A stretch of DNA of 39,324 nt from Roseovarius sp. (lineage in GTDB: Bacteria > Pseudomonadota > Alphaproteobacteria > Rhodobacterales > Rhodobacteraceae), in NCBI GenBank assembly GCA_029212365.1, contig JARGOC010000033.1, positions 1-39,324 on the forward strand. The letters run 5' to 3'. Made by a program: the position numbers and the translations under genes. The notes below the pieces were generated by a model. The model saw only the letters and a program-made list of their open reading frames with translations. It was not told the origin of the DNA and searched no databases. Below, piece after piece: positions 15,966 through 24,615 of this stretch; position 1 is the stretch's first letter, and every line of letters begins with the position of its first letter.

Positions 15966-16871
15966 ATGCATAAATTCTGGATAACATCGGGTGTGGCCCT
16001 TTTGGCAATGCCACTGCTAAGCACTGCCGCCAACGCCGAGTCCTTTAACAATGATTTGGGCGAGGCCCTTACTCTTTTTGCAGTCACAGCAATTGCTTAT
16101 CTGACATTCTTCATCACGTTGGTCACGCTCGCGGTGCTAAAGAAAAAGCGTGCATTACTGGCTGTGGCGGGGATCGGCCTGACGATCATCGTCGTGCTGC
16201 CAATGATCGACACCGCGCTGATGTCTTGGCAAAACACACGCATCGCCAAGGCCCAAATTTCCAAGCCGGCCCCAGATTTGCGCCGCAAAACCCTGCTGTA
16301 TCTTAGCACGACGGACCGCTGTAATTACCTGATTTGCGAAGCAATGATGCATCTGCGGGGAAGGGCGCCTATGTGGGTGATTGCGCCTGAGCATCTCGGG
16401 CAAATCAACCTGAATACGGCGATTGATCTGAGCAAGGTGCCACTGAGTCAGATGGTCCTTGATCCTGACGGCCACAATAGTTTCATGATTAAAGAGCCCC
16501 CCGAAGGAGAGGCCAGACCGTTTTTTGACTATGTGATCATTGATCAAAGCCCCTATTACCTGTCCCGTACAGGTTTGATCGAAAACGCATTGCACCTCAT
16601 GCCCACGAGTTTTGCTCTGGGAGATTACCTTGTTCTTGAAACTTTGGCCGCCCCAATTTTGAACAACCATCTGGACTTAGGCCAAATTACGCCTGACTAT
16701 TTGACGTTCTACAACGCACGTACGGCCTATAAAGCGCCCCTGTTCCCAGAGAACACGGTGACAGGCAGTTGGCGCAACTATGACGAGAATCGTGATCGAC
16801 AGGATTGGTTTTGTGGCTCAGGCGAGAGAACGCCAGAACAATACGACTGCGCCCGCGCGCTTCGACGGTAG
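15966..16871 (+). CDS. Unrecognised membrane protein with signal peptide
   Basis: A 301-residue protein that I do not recognise. The N terminus has a cleavable signal peptide ending TAANA-ES near residue 24. Two hydrophobic helices follow, at about 35-58 and 64-88, joined by KKKRA. The remaining roughly 210 residues are soluble, with pairs of cysteines (DRCNYLICEAMM and DWFCGSGERTPEQYDCA) that could form disulfides if the domain is periplasmic. GAGGGCAGC precedes the ATG. It stands alone between dctD and rne, with a hairpin just upstream. It is probably real given the ribosome binding site, signal peptide and length; its role is unknown. Confidence 0.7.
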   Translation: MHKFWITSGVALLAMPLLSTAANAESFNNDLGEALTLFAVTAIAYLTFFITLVTLAVLKKKRALLAVAGIGLTIIVVLPMIDTALMSWQNTRIAKAQISKPAPDLRRKTLLYLSTTDRCNYLICEAMMHLRGRAPMWVIAPEHLGQINLNTAIDLSKVPLSQMVLDPDGHNSFMIKEPPEGEARPFFDYVIIDQSPYYLSRTGLIENALHLMPTSFALGDYLVLETLAAPILNNHLDLGQITPDYLTFYNARTAYKAPLFPENTVTGSWRNYDENRDRQDWFCGSGERTPEQYDCARALRR

Positions 16872-17312
16872 CAATTGTTATATCCGCACAGCAAAGCCAC
16901 CGCGCATTAACCCGATTTGCCATTGTCATTTGCCTGCTTCCGCCATTAAGGTGAACGAAGGGCCTTGGCTATACGCCAAATGTGCGCCCTGAGAGTTTCG
17001 CTGTTTTAGACAAACGGACCACGTCCCCACATCTGAACAGGCCGATTGGGTCCTCAAAAGGGACCACATACATACCTGAGCCCAGGCGTGAAAGCATGAG
17101 TGGGCGCAGGTTTCGCATTGGCACCGTGCTGCGGTGCTGGAGAATAAGAACCGCGATGCAATGCGCGACGCAGACATATCTGAGAACAAGGACCGCCGCG
17201 AGCGGGTCTTTGAACGCGTGCGCCATCGCCATTAATGAACACCCACCACAATTCACTGCGCAACCGGGTCCGCCCGGCCGGGCAGTGCGATTGTTGGGTG
17301 CAGACGGAAAAC
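16872..17312 (+). promoter_or_regulatory. Long leader/promoter region of rne
   Basis: About 440 bp separate the orphan gene from the rne start. Several frames cross it on both strands, but none has a recognisable product or good start signal. Inverted sequences such as GGTCC(T)CAAAA(G)GGACC around 17048-17063 and CCGCGAGCGG around 17194-17203 suggest a structured RNA. In enterobacteria the rne leader mediates autoregulation; a similar role here is inference only. Confidence 0.35.
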
Positions 17313-20078
17313 ATGGCCAAGAAAATGCTTATCGATGCCACCCACGCCGAGGAAACTCGCGTTGTGGTGGTGGACGGAAACAAAGTTGAGGAATTTGACT
17401 TTGAATCCGAAAACAAACGGCAACTCGCCGGAAATATTTACCTCGCAAAGGTAACACGGGTCGAACCGTCGCTTCAGGCGGCGTTTGTTGACTATGGTGG
17501 CAATCGCCACGGCTTCCTTGCGTTCTCGGAAATCCACCCGGATTACTATCAGATACCGCTCGCTGACCGCGAAGCGCTGATGGAAGAAGAGCGCGCCTAC
17601 GCCGAGGATCAAAAACGCCGCGACGAAGAAGAGGAAAACAAGCCCAAACGCGGGCGCCGGTCCCGGTCACGCGGCAAATCCAGAGCCGAAAAAACCAAGT
17701 CAGATGATGCTGTTACCTCAACCGAGCCGTCCGAGGATCAGGTCACTGGTATGGAAACCATTGACCTGGATAATGACGTCGAAGATGGGGCCTCAAAAGG
17801 TGATAGCGAAGGGCTGTCCCCGATGGAGACCGTTGCGGAAACTCCGGTGGAAGAGCCTGTTGACGAAGTCGTTTCTGAGGATGCTCCTGGCGCCAAGGCC
17901 GAAGAGGATGCCAGCAGCGAGGACACAGCAGAGATCCCGCAAGAGGATACTGGGGATGACGACGAAGACGGCAATACCCGCCAGTCTGACGCCACCAAAA
18001 AGGATGAAACCATCGAATCCGTCGCTGACGAAGACGATGCCGAAGACATCCGCCCAGTGCGCAAACCACGTCCACGCCGCTATAAAATTCAGGAAGTGGT
18101 CAAGGTTCGCCAGATCCTGTTGATCCAGGTCGTCAAAGAAGAGCGCGGCAACAAGGGTGCTGCCCTCACAACCTATCTGTCACTGGCGGGACGCTATTGC
18201 GTTTTGATGCCCAACACTGCGCGTGGCGGCGGCATTTCCCGCAAGATCACCAACGCCCCCGACCGCAAGAAGCTCAAGGAAATCGCTAACGAAATCGACG
18301 TGCCACAAGGGGCAGGGCTGATCATTCGCACAGCTGGCGCTAAACGCACCAAATCTGAGATCAAGCGCGATTATGAATACCTGCAACGCCTGTGGGAGCA
18401 AATCCGCGAGCTGACTCTCAAATCCATCGCCCCTGCGAAGATTTATGAAGAAGGCGACCTGATCAAACGGTCGATCCGCGATCTCTATAACCGCGAAATT
18501 GACGAGGTTCTGGTCGAAGGCGAACGCGGGTATCGCATCGCCAAAGATTTCATGAAGATGATCATGCCGTCGCACGCCAAAAACGTGAAGAACTACTCAG
18601 AAACGATGCCGCTGTTTGCCCGCTTTCAGGTCGAAAGCTACCTGTCAGCGATGTTCAACCCAACCGTGCAATTGAAATCCGGCGGCTACATTGTGATCGG
18701 CGTGACCGAGGCATTGGTGGCGATTGACGTGAACTCTGGCCGGGCCACCAAAGAAGGCTCGATTGAGGACACGGCAACCAAAACCAACCTGGAAGCCGCC
18801 GAAGAAGTGGCGCGCCAGTTGCGACTTCGCGATCTTGCGGGCCTGATCGTGATCGACTTTATCGACATGGACGAGCGCAAGAACAATGCCGCCGTCGAAA
18901 AGCGCATGAAGGACAAGCTGAAAACCGATCGTGCGCGTATTCAGGTCGGCCGCATCAGTGGCTTTGGCCTGATGGAAATGTCACGTCAACGTCTGCGCCC
19001 CGGCATGATCGAGGCGACAACACAGCCCTGTGCTGTGTGTCATGGCACGGGGTTGATCCGCTCGGATGACAATCTGGCACTGTCGATCCTGCGCCAGATC
19101 GAAGAAGAGGGCGTGCGCCGCCGCTCGCGCGAAGTTCTGATCAAATGCCCCGTGGGCATCGCTAACTATCTGATGAACCAAAAGCGCGAGCATGTGGCCC
19201 AGATCGAAGCGCGCTATGGTCTAAGCGTGCGCATTGAAGGTGATCCGACACTGGTCAGCCCTGATTTTTCGATGGAGAAATTCAAGACAGCCACACGGGT
19301 TGTGGTAGAAGTGGCCGCGCCGGTTGTGTCTGTGGACAGCTCATTGATGGATGAAGTCGACGAAGACGACGCCCAAAGCTCGGACAATGTGCCCGAGGCC
19401 GAAGCGGTATCTGAGGACGAAGACCGGCCCAAGAAACGCCGTCGCCGTCGGCGTCGCAAGCCCAAATCGCAGCGTGAGAATGCTGGGGATGCCACGGAAG
19501 ATTCAAGCGCCAACCCTGAAGACGGGGCGAAAGAAGAGCAGGCTGCAAATGCTGAACCTGTTAGCGCTGAAGCTGATGGGGCCTCAGACGCCGCCGCAGA
19601 GGTAAACGCCGAAGCTGCTGGCGAAGGACGTGCTGAGGGGGAAGCCCCTGTTCAGGAAGAGGCGCCCAAACCAAAGCGCACCCGGACACGGCGCAAACCT
19701 GCGGCCAAAAAGGCCGCGGCTGACGCCGAAGCGGCACCTGCTGAGGGTGCCGCCGAAGCAACACCCCAAGCAGCAGCCCCCGAAGCCGAGGCGGAAGGTG
19801 CCCCCGAAGCTGAGGCCGAAAAGCCAAAGCCCAAAAAGCGCGCACCCCGCACCCGCCGCAAAAAGGCCGAGCCTGTAGCGGCAGAGGTTGAAGCCCCAAC
19901 AGAAGTGGTGGCTGAAGCTGTGGTCGTGACGCCAGAACCTGCACCGGCGCAACCGGCCCCCGAGCCAGCTCCTGAGCCGACCCCTGCGCCAGCTCCTGCG
20001 CCAGAAAAAGCGGCAGAGGAACCACCCGCCGCGCCGGACAAGCCCAAACGCCGAGGCTGGTGGGCCATCGGACGCTAA
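17313..20078 (+). CDS. rne: Ribonuclease E
   Basis: The endonuclease core of the RNA degradosome (921 aa). The S1 domain begins after residue 35 (NIYLAKVTRVEPSLQAAFVDYG) and is interrupted by a very acidic insertion at about 95-255. It resumes at VRQILLIQVVKEERGNKGAALT. The catalytic magnesium aspartates are Asp472 (AIDVNSG) and Asp515 (VIDFIDM), and the zinc link is Cys573 and Cys576 (CAVCHGTG). All three sites are shifted by 169 residues from E. coli Asp303, Asp346 and Cys404. From about residue 675 the protein is disordered: an arginine cluster (KKRRRRRRRKPK), then Ala/Glu/Pro-rich tracts, ending RRGWWAIGR, the likely scaffold region. The ATG at 17313 begins MAKKMLIDA, as in the family; the frame opens at 17235. 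Confidence 0.97.
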   Translation: MAKKMLIDATHAEETRVVVVDGNKVEEFDFESENKRQLAGNIYLAKVTRVEPSLQAAFVDYGGNRHGFLAFSEIHPDYYQIPLADREALMEEERAYAEDQKRRDEEEENKPKRGRRSRSRGKSRAEKTKSDDAVTSTEPSEDQVTGMETIDLDNDVEDGASKGDSEGLSPMETVAETPVEEPVDEVVSEDAPGAKAEEDASSEDTAEIPQEDTGDDDEDGNTRQSDATKKDETIESVADEDDAEDIRPVRKPRPRRYKIQEVVKVRQILLIQVVKEERGNKGAALTTYLSLAGRYCVLMPNTARGGGISRKITNAPDRKKLKEIANEIDVPQGAGLIIRTAGAKRTKSEIKRDYEYLQRLWEQIRELTLKSIAPAKIYEEGDLIKRSIRDLYNREIDEVLVEGERGYRIAKDFMKMIMPSHAKNVKNYSETMPLFARFQVESYLSAMFNPTVQLKSGGYIVIGVTEALVAIDVNSGRATKEGSIEDTATKTNLEAAEEVARQLRLRDLAGLIVIDFIDMDERKNNAAVEKRMKDKLKTDRARIQVGRISGFGLMEMSRQRLRPGMIEATTQPCAVCHGTGLIRSDDNLALSILRQIEEEGVRRRSREVLIKCPVGIANYLMNQKREHVAQIEARYGLSVRIEGDPTLVSPDFSMEKFKTATRVVVEVAAPVVSVDSSLMDEVDEDDAQSSDNVPEAEAVSEDEDRPKKRRRRRRRKPKSQRENAGDATEDSSANPEDGAKEEQAANAEPVSAEADGASDAAAEVNAEAAGEGRAEGEAPVQEEAPKPKRTRTRRKPAAKKAAADAEAAPAEGAAEATPQAAAPEAEAEGAPEAEAEKPKPKKRAPRTRRKKAEPVAAEVEAPTEVVAEAVVVTPEPAPAQPAPEPAPEPTPAPAPAPEKAAEEPPAAPDKPKRRGWWAIGR

Positions 20079-20084
20079 ACCCAA

Positions 20085-20115
20085 AAAAACCGCGCCTCAC
20101 TCAGGCGCGGTTTTT
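20085..20115. terminator. Strong bidirectional terminator between rne and tusA
   Basis: AAAAACCGCGCCT and AGGCGCGGTTTTT form a 13-bp stem with a 5-nt loop; the T run follows on the plus strand and an equivalent run on the minus strand. It lies between the convergent ends of rne and the TusA-like gene and should serve both. Confidence 0.92.
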
Positions 20116-20144
20116 CTTTGTGATCCCGAAATGATGAATTTGTG

Positions 20145-20375
20145 CTAGCCGGATTTTCGAACCCGGTATTCTTGATGTGCGTCCATTTCAGACACCGAAA
20201 TCAGCTCATGCCCGGTCTCAGCGCAGAAATGTGGTACATCAACAATGGCCGCCGGATCATCCGCCAGTAAGGCGACAACATCTCCAACGGCCACGGGAAC
20301 CAGTCTTTTGCGAAGCTTTAGAACGGGCAGGGGGCACAGCATTCCGCGCGCGTCAATTGTGTCAGATACATCCAT
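20145..20375 (-). CDS. TusA-family sulfur-carrier protein
   Basis: A 76-residue protein of the TusA/SirA/YedF family, which carries persulfide sulfur or acts in redox partnerships. The hallmark DARGMLCPLPVLKLRKRL contains the active cysteine at about residue 14 within the CPxP motif. VGDVVALLADDPAAIVDVPHFC is the conserved second half. The frame opens at 20468, but the ATG at 20375 has GAGGGAT directly upstream and gives the usual length. It is divergent from ccdA; pairing of a TusA-like gene with membrane thiol proteins is common, so a shared sulfur or redox role is plausible. Confidence 0.9.
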   Translation of the reverse strand: MDVSDTIDARGMLCPLPVLKLRKRLVPVAVGDVVALLADDPAAIVDVPHFCAETGHELISVSEMDAHQEYRVRKSG

Positions 20376-20468
20376 ATCCCTCAGATAAATCCGATATTTC
20401 ACCTTGTCCACGAGGATGTGAGCGCTTGCCCCCGTGACGCGGGGCGATGAAGCGACTATGTGAAACAT

Positions 20469-21221
20469 ATGTTTGGAATCGAAATCATCGACGCAGCCCT
20501 GTTGCCGGCCATGTTTGTGGCGCTGGCCGCTGGGGTGATCTCATTTCTCAGCCCCTGTGTGTTGCCTATCGTGCCGCCTTATCTGGCGTATATGAGCGGC
20601 GTTTCCATGTCCGAAATGGCCGAGGATTCAACCCGCAAATCCCGCATCATGATCCCGGCGCTGTTTTTTGTTATGGGCCTGTCTACGGTGTTCTTATTGT
20701 TGGGCTTTGCCGCGTCGGCGGCAGGTCTGATGTTTTTGCAATATCAGGACTGGTTCAACACCATTGCCGGCGTGATTGTCATGATCTTTGGCGCGCATTT
20801 CATTGGCATTTATCGCATCGGGTTTCTGGACCGTGAGGCGCGCATGGATGCCGGCGACAGGGGCGGGTCGGCCTTTGGCGCTTATGTGCTGGGGTTGGCA
20901 TTTGCCTTTGGCTGGACGCCCTGTATCGGCCCGCAACTGGGCGCAATCCTGTCTTTGGCAGCGGCTGAGGCATCGGTGACACGCGGCACATTATTGCTGG
21001 CGGTCTATGCCCTTGGCCTTGGCATCCCGTTTTTGCTGGTGGCGGCCTTCCTGCCCCGGCTGGGAGGGCTGATGGCATGGATGAAGCGCCATATGCAGCA
21101 GATAGAGCGCGTGATGGGGCTATTGTTGTGGACCATCGGCCTTTTGATGCTGACGGGTGGCTTCTCGGCCTTTTCGTTCTGGCTGCTCGAGCTGTTCCCG
21201 GCTCTGGCCACTTTGGGCTAA
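20469..21221 (+). CDS. ccdA: CcdA-type thiol:disulfide interchange membrane protein
   Basis: A 250-residue integral membrane protein with six predicted helices that moves reducing equivalents from cytoplasmic thioredoxin to the periplasm, usually for cytochrome c maturation. The two redox cysteines are Cys30 (FLSPCVLPIVPPY) and Cys152 (GWTPCIGPQLG), in the symmetric positions expected. The frame allows GTG at 20460 or ATG at 20469; ATG is preferred. No cytochrome c genes are adjacent. Its neighbour on the other strand is the TusA-like protein. Confidence 0.93.
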   Translation: MFGIEIIDAALLPAMFVALAAGVISFLSPCVLPIVPPYLAYMSGVSMSEMAEDSTRKSRIMIPALFFVMGLSTVFLLLGFAASAAGLMFLQYQDWFNTIAGVIVMIFGAHFIGIYRIGFLDREARMDAGDRGGSAFGAYVLGLAFAFGWTPCIGPQLGAILSLAAAEASVTRGTLLLAVYALGLGIPFLLVAAFLPRLGGLMAWMKRHMQQIERVMGLLLWTIGLLMLTGGFSAFSFWLLELFPALATLG

Positions 21222-21289
21222 ACTCTCCTTGGTTCAGGCTTACTCTTGCCCGGTTCCTGCGTTAACCTGACCCCAAGACGAGGTGAGGT

Positions 21290-22555
21290 ATGACTCCCAA
21301 CACCGCCAAAACAGTGACCAATCGCCGGGTGTTTTATATACCCGGTTATGACCCGATTCATCCGCGCCGCTACCGCGAGCTTTATCGCAAGGAAGGGCGC
21401 GCGCAATCGGAGGTGTCGGGCTATGACCTTGCGCTGTCACCCGGCAAAGGCGGTTCGCGCTATGGCTGGCATGTCGATGGCCATATTGACGGCACGGATG
21501 TAACCGCAGATTTTGAAGTTCTGGTCTGGTCCGACATTGTCCGCGACAGCATGGAACAGGGGATTTTTGCCACCTATGTGCAACTGATCCGCACCGCCTG
21601 GACCTATATCGCCTCAGGGGCTTTGTTCCGTCTGATGCGCCTGCGCAAGGGGCCAGTGATTGCGGCCCTTTATCCTGTTGGGTTTTTGCTGGTGCAATTG
21701 TTGTTGGCCATCGTGCTGTCGGTTCTGGTGTATTGGGGGCTTACCTGGCTGTATGACGTTGTATTTCATAAGCCCGAACAATGGTTCGCACCGTGGTTTC
21801 CCTATTACCTGTATGTACTTATGCCCTTCGGGGCATTGGCAGGCTATGCGTTGCTGCGCTGGTTCAAGGCCAAGGACAACAAGCTGTTTGCCTATTATCT
21901 GATGCATGACTACGCCTATTCGGCGGCCTCCAAAGGGGCCAACTCGCCTGAGCTTGAGGCGAGGATGGCTGAGTTTACCGATGAAATTGCCCAAGCCCTC
22001 ACCCAGTCCAGTGATGAGGTTTTGGTGGTTGGACATTCTTCGGGTGCCCATCTGGGGGTGTCGATCCTGGCTGATCTGATCCGACAGGGGCGCGTGCCTG
22101 AAAACGGCCCCGTGCTCTCTTTCCTGACCTTGGGCCAAGTGGTGCCAATGGTGTCTTTCCTGCGCCATGCAGATCGGCTGCGGGGGGATCTGCACTATTT
22201 GTCCCAACGCGGCGAGCTGAGCTGGATCGACGTCACCGCCCCCGGCGATGGCTGTGCTTTTGCGCTTTGTGATCCGGTGGCGGTATCCGGTGTTGCACCA
22301 ACGGGCAAACGCTGGCCACTTGTGATGTCAGCGGCGTTCACCCAAACCCTCAGCCCCGCACGGTGGAAGGCCTTGCGATGGCGCTTCTTTCGATTGCACT
22401 TCCAGTATCTCTGCGCCTTTGATCAACCCGGTGATTACGACTATTTCCAGATCACCGCCGGGCCAATCACATTGGGGGATCGTTATGCAGAACGCCCCCC
22501 ATCCCCCAGCCGGATCGAAACCCCGGTAAACAAGTTCACTGGGATGCGCACATGA
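21290..22555 (+). CDS. Membrane-anchored alpha/beta hydrolase, function unknown
   Basis: A 421-residue predicted serine hydrolase. The nucleophile elbow is GHSSG in LVVGHSSGAHLGVS, with Ser250 as the likely nucleophile. Two transmembrane helices lie at about 123-150 and 165-190, placing the catalytic part after the membrane hairpin. The N terminus has RVFYIPGYDP, a typical first strand with an oxyanion loop, before the membrane segment. Acid and histidine residues of the triad are not certain; FDQPGDYDYF near residue 382 is a candidate region. GAGGTGAGGT gives a strong ribosome binding site. Its stop overlaps the P450 start by four bases, so the two are coupled. Substrate unknown. Confidence 0.78.
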   Translation: MTPNTAKTVTNRRVFYIPGYDPIHPRRYRELYRKEGRAQSEVSGYDLALSPGKGGSRYGWHVDGHIDGTDVTADFEVLVWSDIVRDSMEQGIFATYVQLIRTAWTYIASGALFRLMRLRKGPVIAALYPVGFLLVQLLLAIVLSVLVYWGLTWLYDVVFHKPEQWFAPWFPYYLYVLMPFGALAGYALLRWFKAKDNKLFAYYLMHDYAYSAASKGANSPELEARMAEFTDEIAQALTQSSDEVLVVGHSSGAHLGVSILADLIRQGRVPENGPVLSFLTLGQVVPMVSFLRHADRLRGDLHYLSQRGELSWIDVTAPGDGCAFALCDPVAVSGVAPTGKRWPLVMSAAFTQTLSPARWKALRWRFFRLHFQYLCAFDQPGDYDYFQITAGPITLGDRYAERPPSPSRIETPVNKFTGMRT

Positions 22556-23913
22556 CAATGCCCCCCAAACCCCCGGCTCGGGAAGGGCGCGCCTCTTTCC
22601 TTCGGTATCTGAAGTTGTTTCGTCAGGACATTCTGTCGGCGCAACCTGCGCGCCTTTACCGTGCCTGGATGGCCGAGTTCCGCACGCCGTTTTTTCGCTC
22701 GTTCATGTGCAACCAACCTGAATTGGTGGATCTGGTGTTAAAACAACGCCCCGATGATTTTCCCAAATCTGACAGGGTGCGCGAAGGGCTGAAACCTTTG
22801 TTGGGCAATTCGGTTTTTGTGACCAATGGTGACGTGTGGAAACGCCAGCGCCGCATCATTGACCCGGCGTTTGAGGGCGGGCGGCTGCGCGATGTATTTC
22901 CCGCCATGGTGCAGGCCGGGCAGGGCGCTGTGCGGCGTATGTCTGACCTTGCGGATGGCACGCCGCTGGATATTGAGCCCGAAACCAGCCACGCCGCTGC
23001 CGATGTGATTTTTCGCACGCTTTTCTCAATTCCTATCCAGCACGAGGTCGCCACCAGAGTGTTTGAGGAATTTCGTGAACATCAACGCACCCAGCCAGTG
23101 TTGAACCTTGGCGCGTTGTTGCCTTTGCCACGGTGGATGCCACGCTTTCATAGGTCTGAGACCAAACGCACCGCCGCGGTCATTCGAGAGTTAATCACTC
23201 AGCTGACCCGCGAGCGCATGGCCGAGATAAAGGCCAACACCGCGCCGGATGATCTGGCCACCAAGATCATGACCACTGCCGATCCTGAGACCTCAGAGAG
23301 GTTTACCACCGAAGAGATGGTTGACCAGGTCGCCATCTTCTTTTTGGCCGGGCATGAAACCAGTGCCTCGGCCCTGGCCTGGGCGTTCTATCTATTGGCG
23401 CTCTATCCTGAGTGGCAAGATCGCGTGGCCGAAGAAGCCGCCGCCCTTGGCGAAACACCCGAATTCAAGACTATGTCCAAATTGCCAATCACCCGTGATG
23501 TGTTTCGGGAAACGCTACGGCTTTATCCGCCTGTCCCGATGATGGTCCGCGAGGCCGCATGCCCCGAAGAGTTTCGCAAACGCCGCGTGCCCAAAGGAAG
23601 CCAGATCGTGCTCAGCCCCTGGCATCTGCATCGCCATGAACGGCTGTGGGATAATCCTGATGGGTTTGACCCATCGCGGTTCGGAACCGAGAATGGCCGC
23701 GCTTGTATGCGCAACGCCTATATGCCGTTTTCTGCGGGCCAGCGGGTGTGTACAGGCGCAGGTTTTGCAATGATCGAAGGGCCATTGTTGTTGGCCATGC
23801 TAGTGCGCAGGTTTCGCTTTGAGCCGGTCGAAGGGCGTGAGGCCATGCCTGTGGCGCATTTAACGGTTCGCGGTAAGGATGGGATTTGGCTGAAAATCAC
23901 CCCTCGACAATGA
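22552..23913 (+). CDS. Cytochrome P450
   Basis: A 453-residue heme monooxygenase. The I-helix oxygen-activation motif is AGHET (266-270), ExxR is ETLR (320-323), and the heme ligand is Cys400 in FSAGQRVCTG. The length and the pattern of the region upstream (WKRQRRIIDPAF) resemble the CYP4/CYP102-like group, often fatty-acid or alkane hydroxylases, but substrate assignment is not possible. There is no membrane anchor or fused reductase, so a separate ferredoxin and reductase must exist. It overlaps the hydrolase gene by four bases (ATGA), implying a joint role, for example lipid or ester processing followed by oxidation. Confidence 0.93.
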   Translation: MTMPPKPPAREGRASFLRYLKLFRQDILSAQPARLYRAWMAEFRTPFFRSFMCNQPELVDLVLKQRPDDFPKSDRVREGLKPLLGNSVFVTNGDVWKRQRRIIDPAFEGGRLRDVFPAMVQAGQGAVRRMSDLADGTPLDIEPETSHAAADVIFRTLFSIPIQHEVATRVFEEFREHQRTQPVLNLGALLPLPRWMPRFHRSETKRTAAVIRELITQLTRERMAEIKANTAPDDLATKIMTTADPETSERFTTEEMVDQVAIFFLAGHETSASALAWAFYLLALYPEWQDRVAEEAAALGETPEFKTMSKLPITRDVFRETLRLYPPVPMMVREAACPEEFRKRRVPKGSQIVLSPWHLHRHERLWDNPDGFDPSRFGTENGRACMRNAYMPFSAGQRVCTGAGFAMIEGPLLLAMLVRRFRFEPVEGREAMPVAHLTVRGKDGIWLKITPRQ

Positions 23914-23968
23914 AATAACGAGCAAGAGAATTCAGATTTTCTTGGCAAATTTCTTTAAGAAATTTGGG

Positions 23969-24199
23969 TCAGCAAACCACATGAACAGGGTCTTGGTTGC
24001 ATATGACAATCACCTGACCGGCATTTGCAAAACAATGATACCCTCGACGGCGGATTTCATGTTCAAATCTGTCCCAACCAACCACAGTTTCAATGTCACT
24101 AAATTGTCGTCGAACGACGCCGCCTGTCGCGGCGGCTTTGGAGCTGAACAATTGAATCAGCCATCTATCGGGTTGTAAGTGTGCAGGCAAATGGGACAT
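23969..24199 (-). CDS. Small conserved-looking protein, unknown
   Basis: A 76-residue soluble protein, last gene of the fumC cluster, 24 bp behind the ribbon-helix-helix gene. Its sequence (PDRWLIQLFSSKAAATGGVVRRQ...RRRGYHCFANAGQVIVICNQDPVHVV) looks like a real protein. From memory, similar short proteins occur in Rhodobacteraceae, sometimes next to trpF and mislabelled as phosphoribosylanthranilate isomerase; it has no isomerase fold of usual length. A GGTGAC lies just before the ATG. A plus-strand frame over the same DNA (23942-24178) is less convincing. Confidence 0.6.
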   Translation of the reverse strand: MSHLPAHLQPDRWLIQLFSSKAAATGGVVRRQFSDIETVVGWDRFEHEIRRRGYHCFANAGQVIVICNQDPVHVVC

Positions 24200-24223
24200 G
24201 TCACCATTCTGTCCAATACTTGG

Positions 24224-24442
24224 TTAAGGTTTGGTAAAATGCTCCAAAACATAGACTCGTATCGCGGATGCCAACCCGCGCTCAACGCCGCGCGTCGCAT
24301 CAACTTCAGCAGCCAAGGCATTGACCGGTATGTCTTTCTTTACAGCTATATCCCGAAAGGCCTGCCAAAACTCTGCCTCCAGAGACACACTTGTTCGGTG
24401 CCCCCGCAACGTCAGAGAATGTTTGACGGGCCGTCCCGTCAT
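24224..24442 (-). CDS. Ribbon-helix-helix domain protein
   Basis: A 72-residue protein of the RHH_4 type. VKHSLTLRGHRTSVSLEAEFWQAF is the strand and first helix that in this fold bind DNA as a dimer; the rest (LASAIRVYVLEHF) is the second helix. Its start overlaps the stop of the DUF4169 gene by three bases (ATGA arrangement), so it is translated in series with fumC. It could be a small regulator. Whether it binds its own operon is unknown. Confidence 0.82.
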   Translation of the reverse strand: MTGRPVKHSLTLRGHRTSVSLEAEFWQAFRDIAVKKDIPVNALAAEVDATRGVERGLASAIRVYVLEHFTKP

Positions 24443-24615
24443 GGCTCGCGCTTGTGTTGATCCAAAACGCTGCTCTGCTTGTCCAGCCTTGCCGTCGCAA
24501 CCGATTTTTCCAGTTTCGTGCGCCCAAAGCTCACGGCGTTTTCATCAGCGCGGGCCTTTTTGGCGGCCCGCTCTTTGACTTTGCGAAACCGGTTCAGATT
24601 GACCGGCTTGGCCAT
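24439..24615 (-). CDS. DUF4169 family mini-protein
   Basis: A 58-residue basic protein, [21 protein letters not shown] at the N terminus (residues 1-21, the first 20 characteristic of DUF4169), followed by ENAVSFGRTKLEK and ending HKREP. The family is short and Lys/Arg-rich, with no established role. Its ATG shares one base with the fumC stop (TGATG), and its TGA overlaps the ATG of the ribbon-helix-helix gene. That tight packing on both sides supports it as a real gene. Confidence 0.85.
   Translation of the reverse strand: MAKPVNLNRFRKVKERAAKKARADENAVSFGRTKLEKSVATARLDKQSSVLDQHKREP

Noticed and set aside
19561..20100. Long minus-strand frames opposite the 3' end of rne
   Set aside because: They are low-complexity Leu/Arg/Pro or Gly/Ala sequences produced by the Ala/Glu/Pro-rich codons of the RNase E tail.
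23942..24178. 78-codon plus-strand frame behind the P450 gene
   Set aside because: The minus-strand frame over the same DNA looks more like a real protein and continues the fumC operon.
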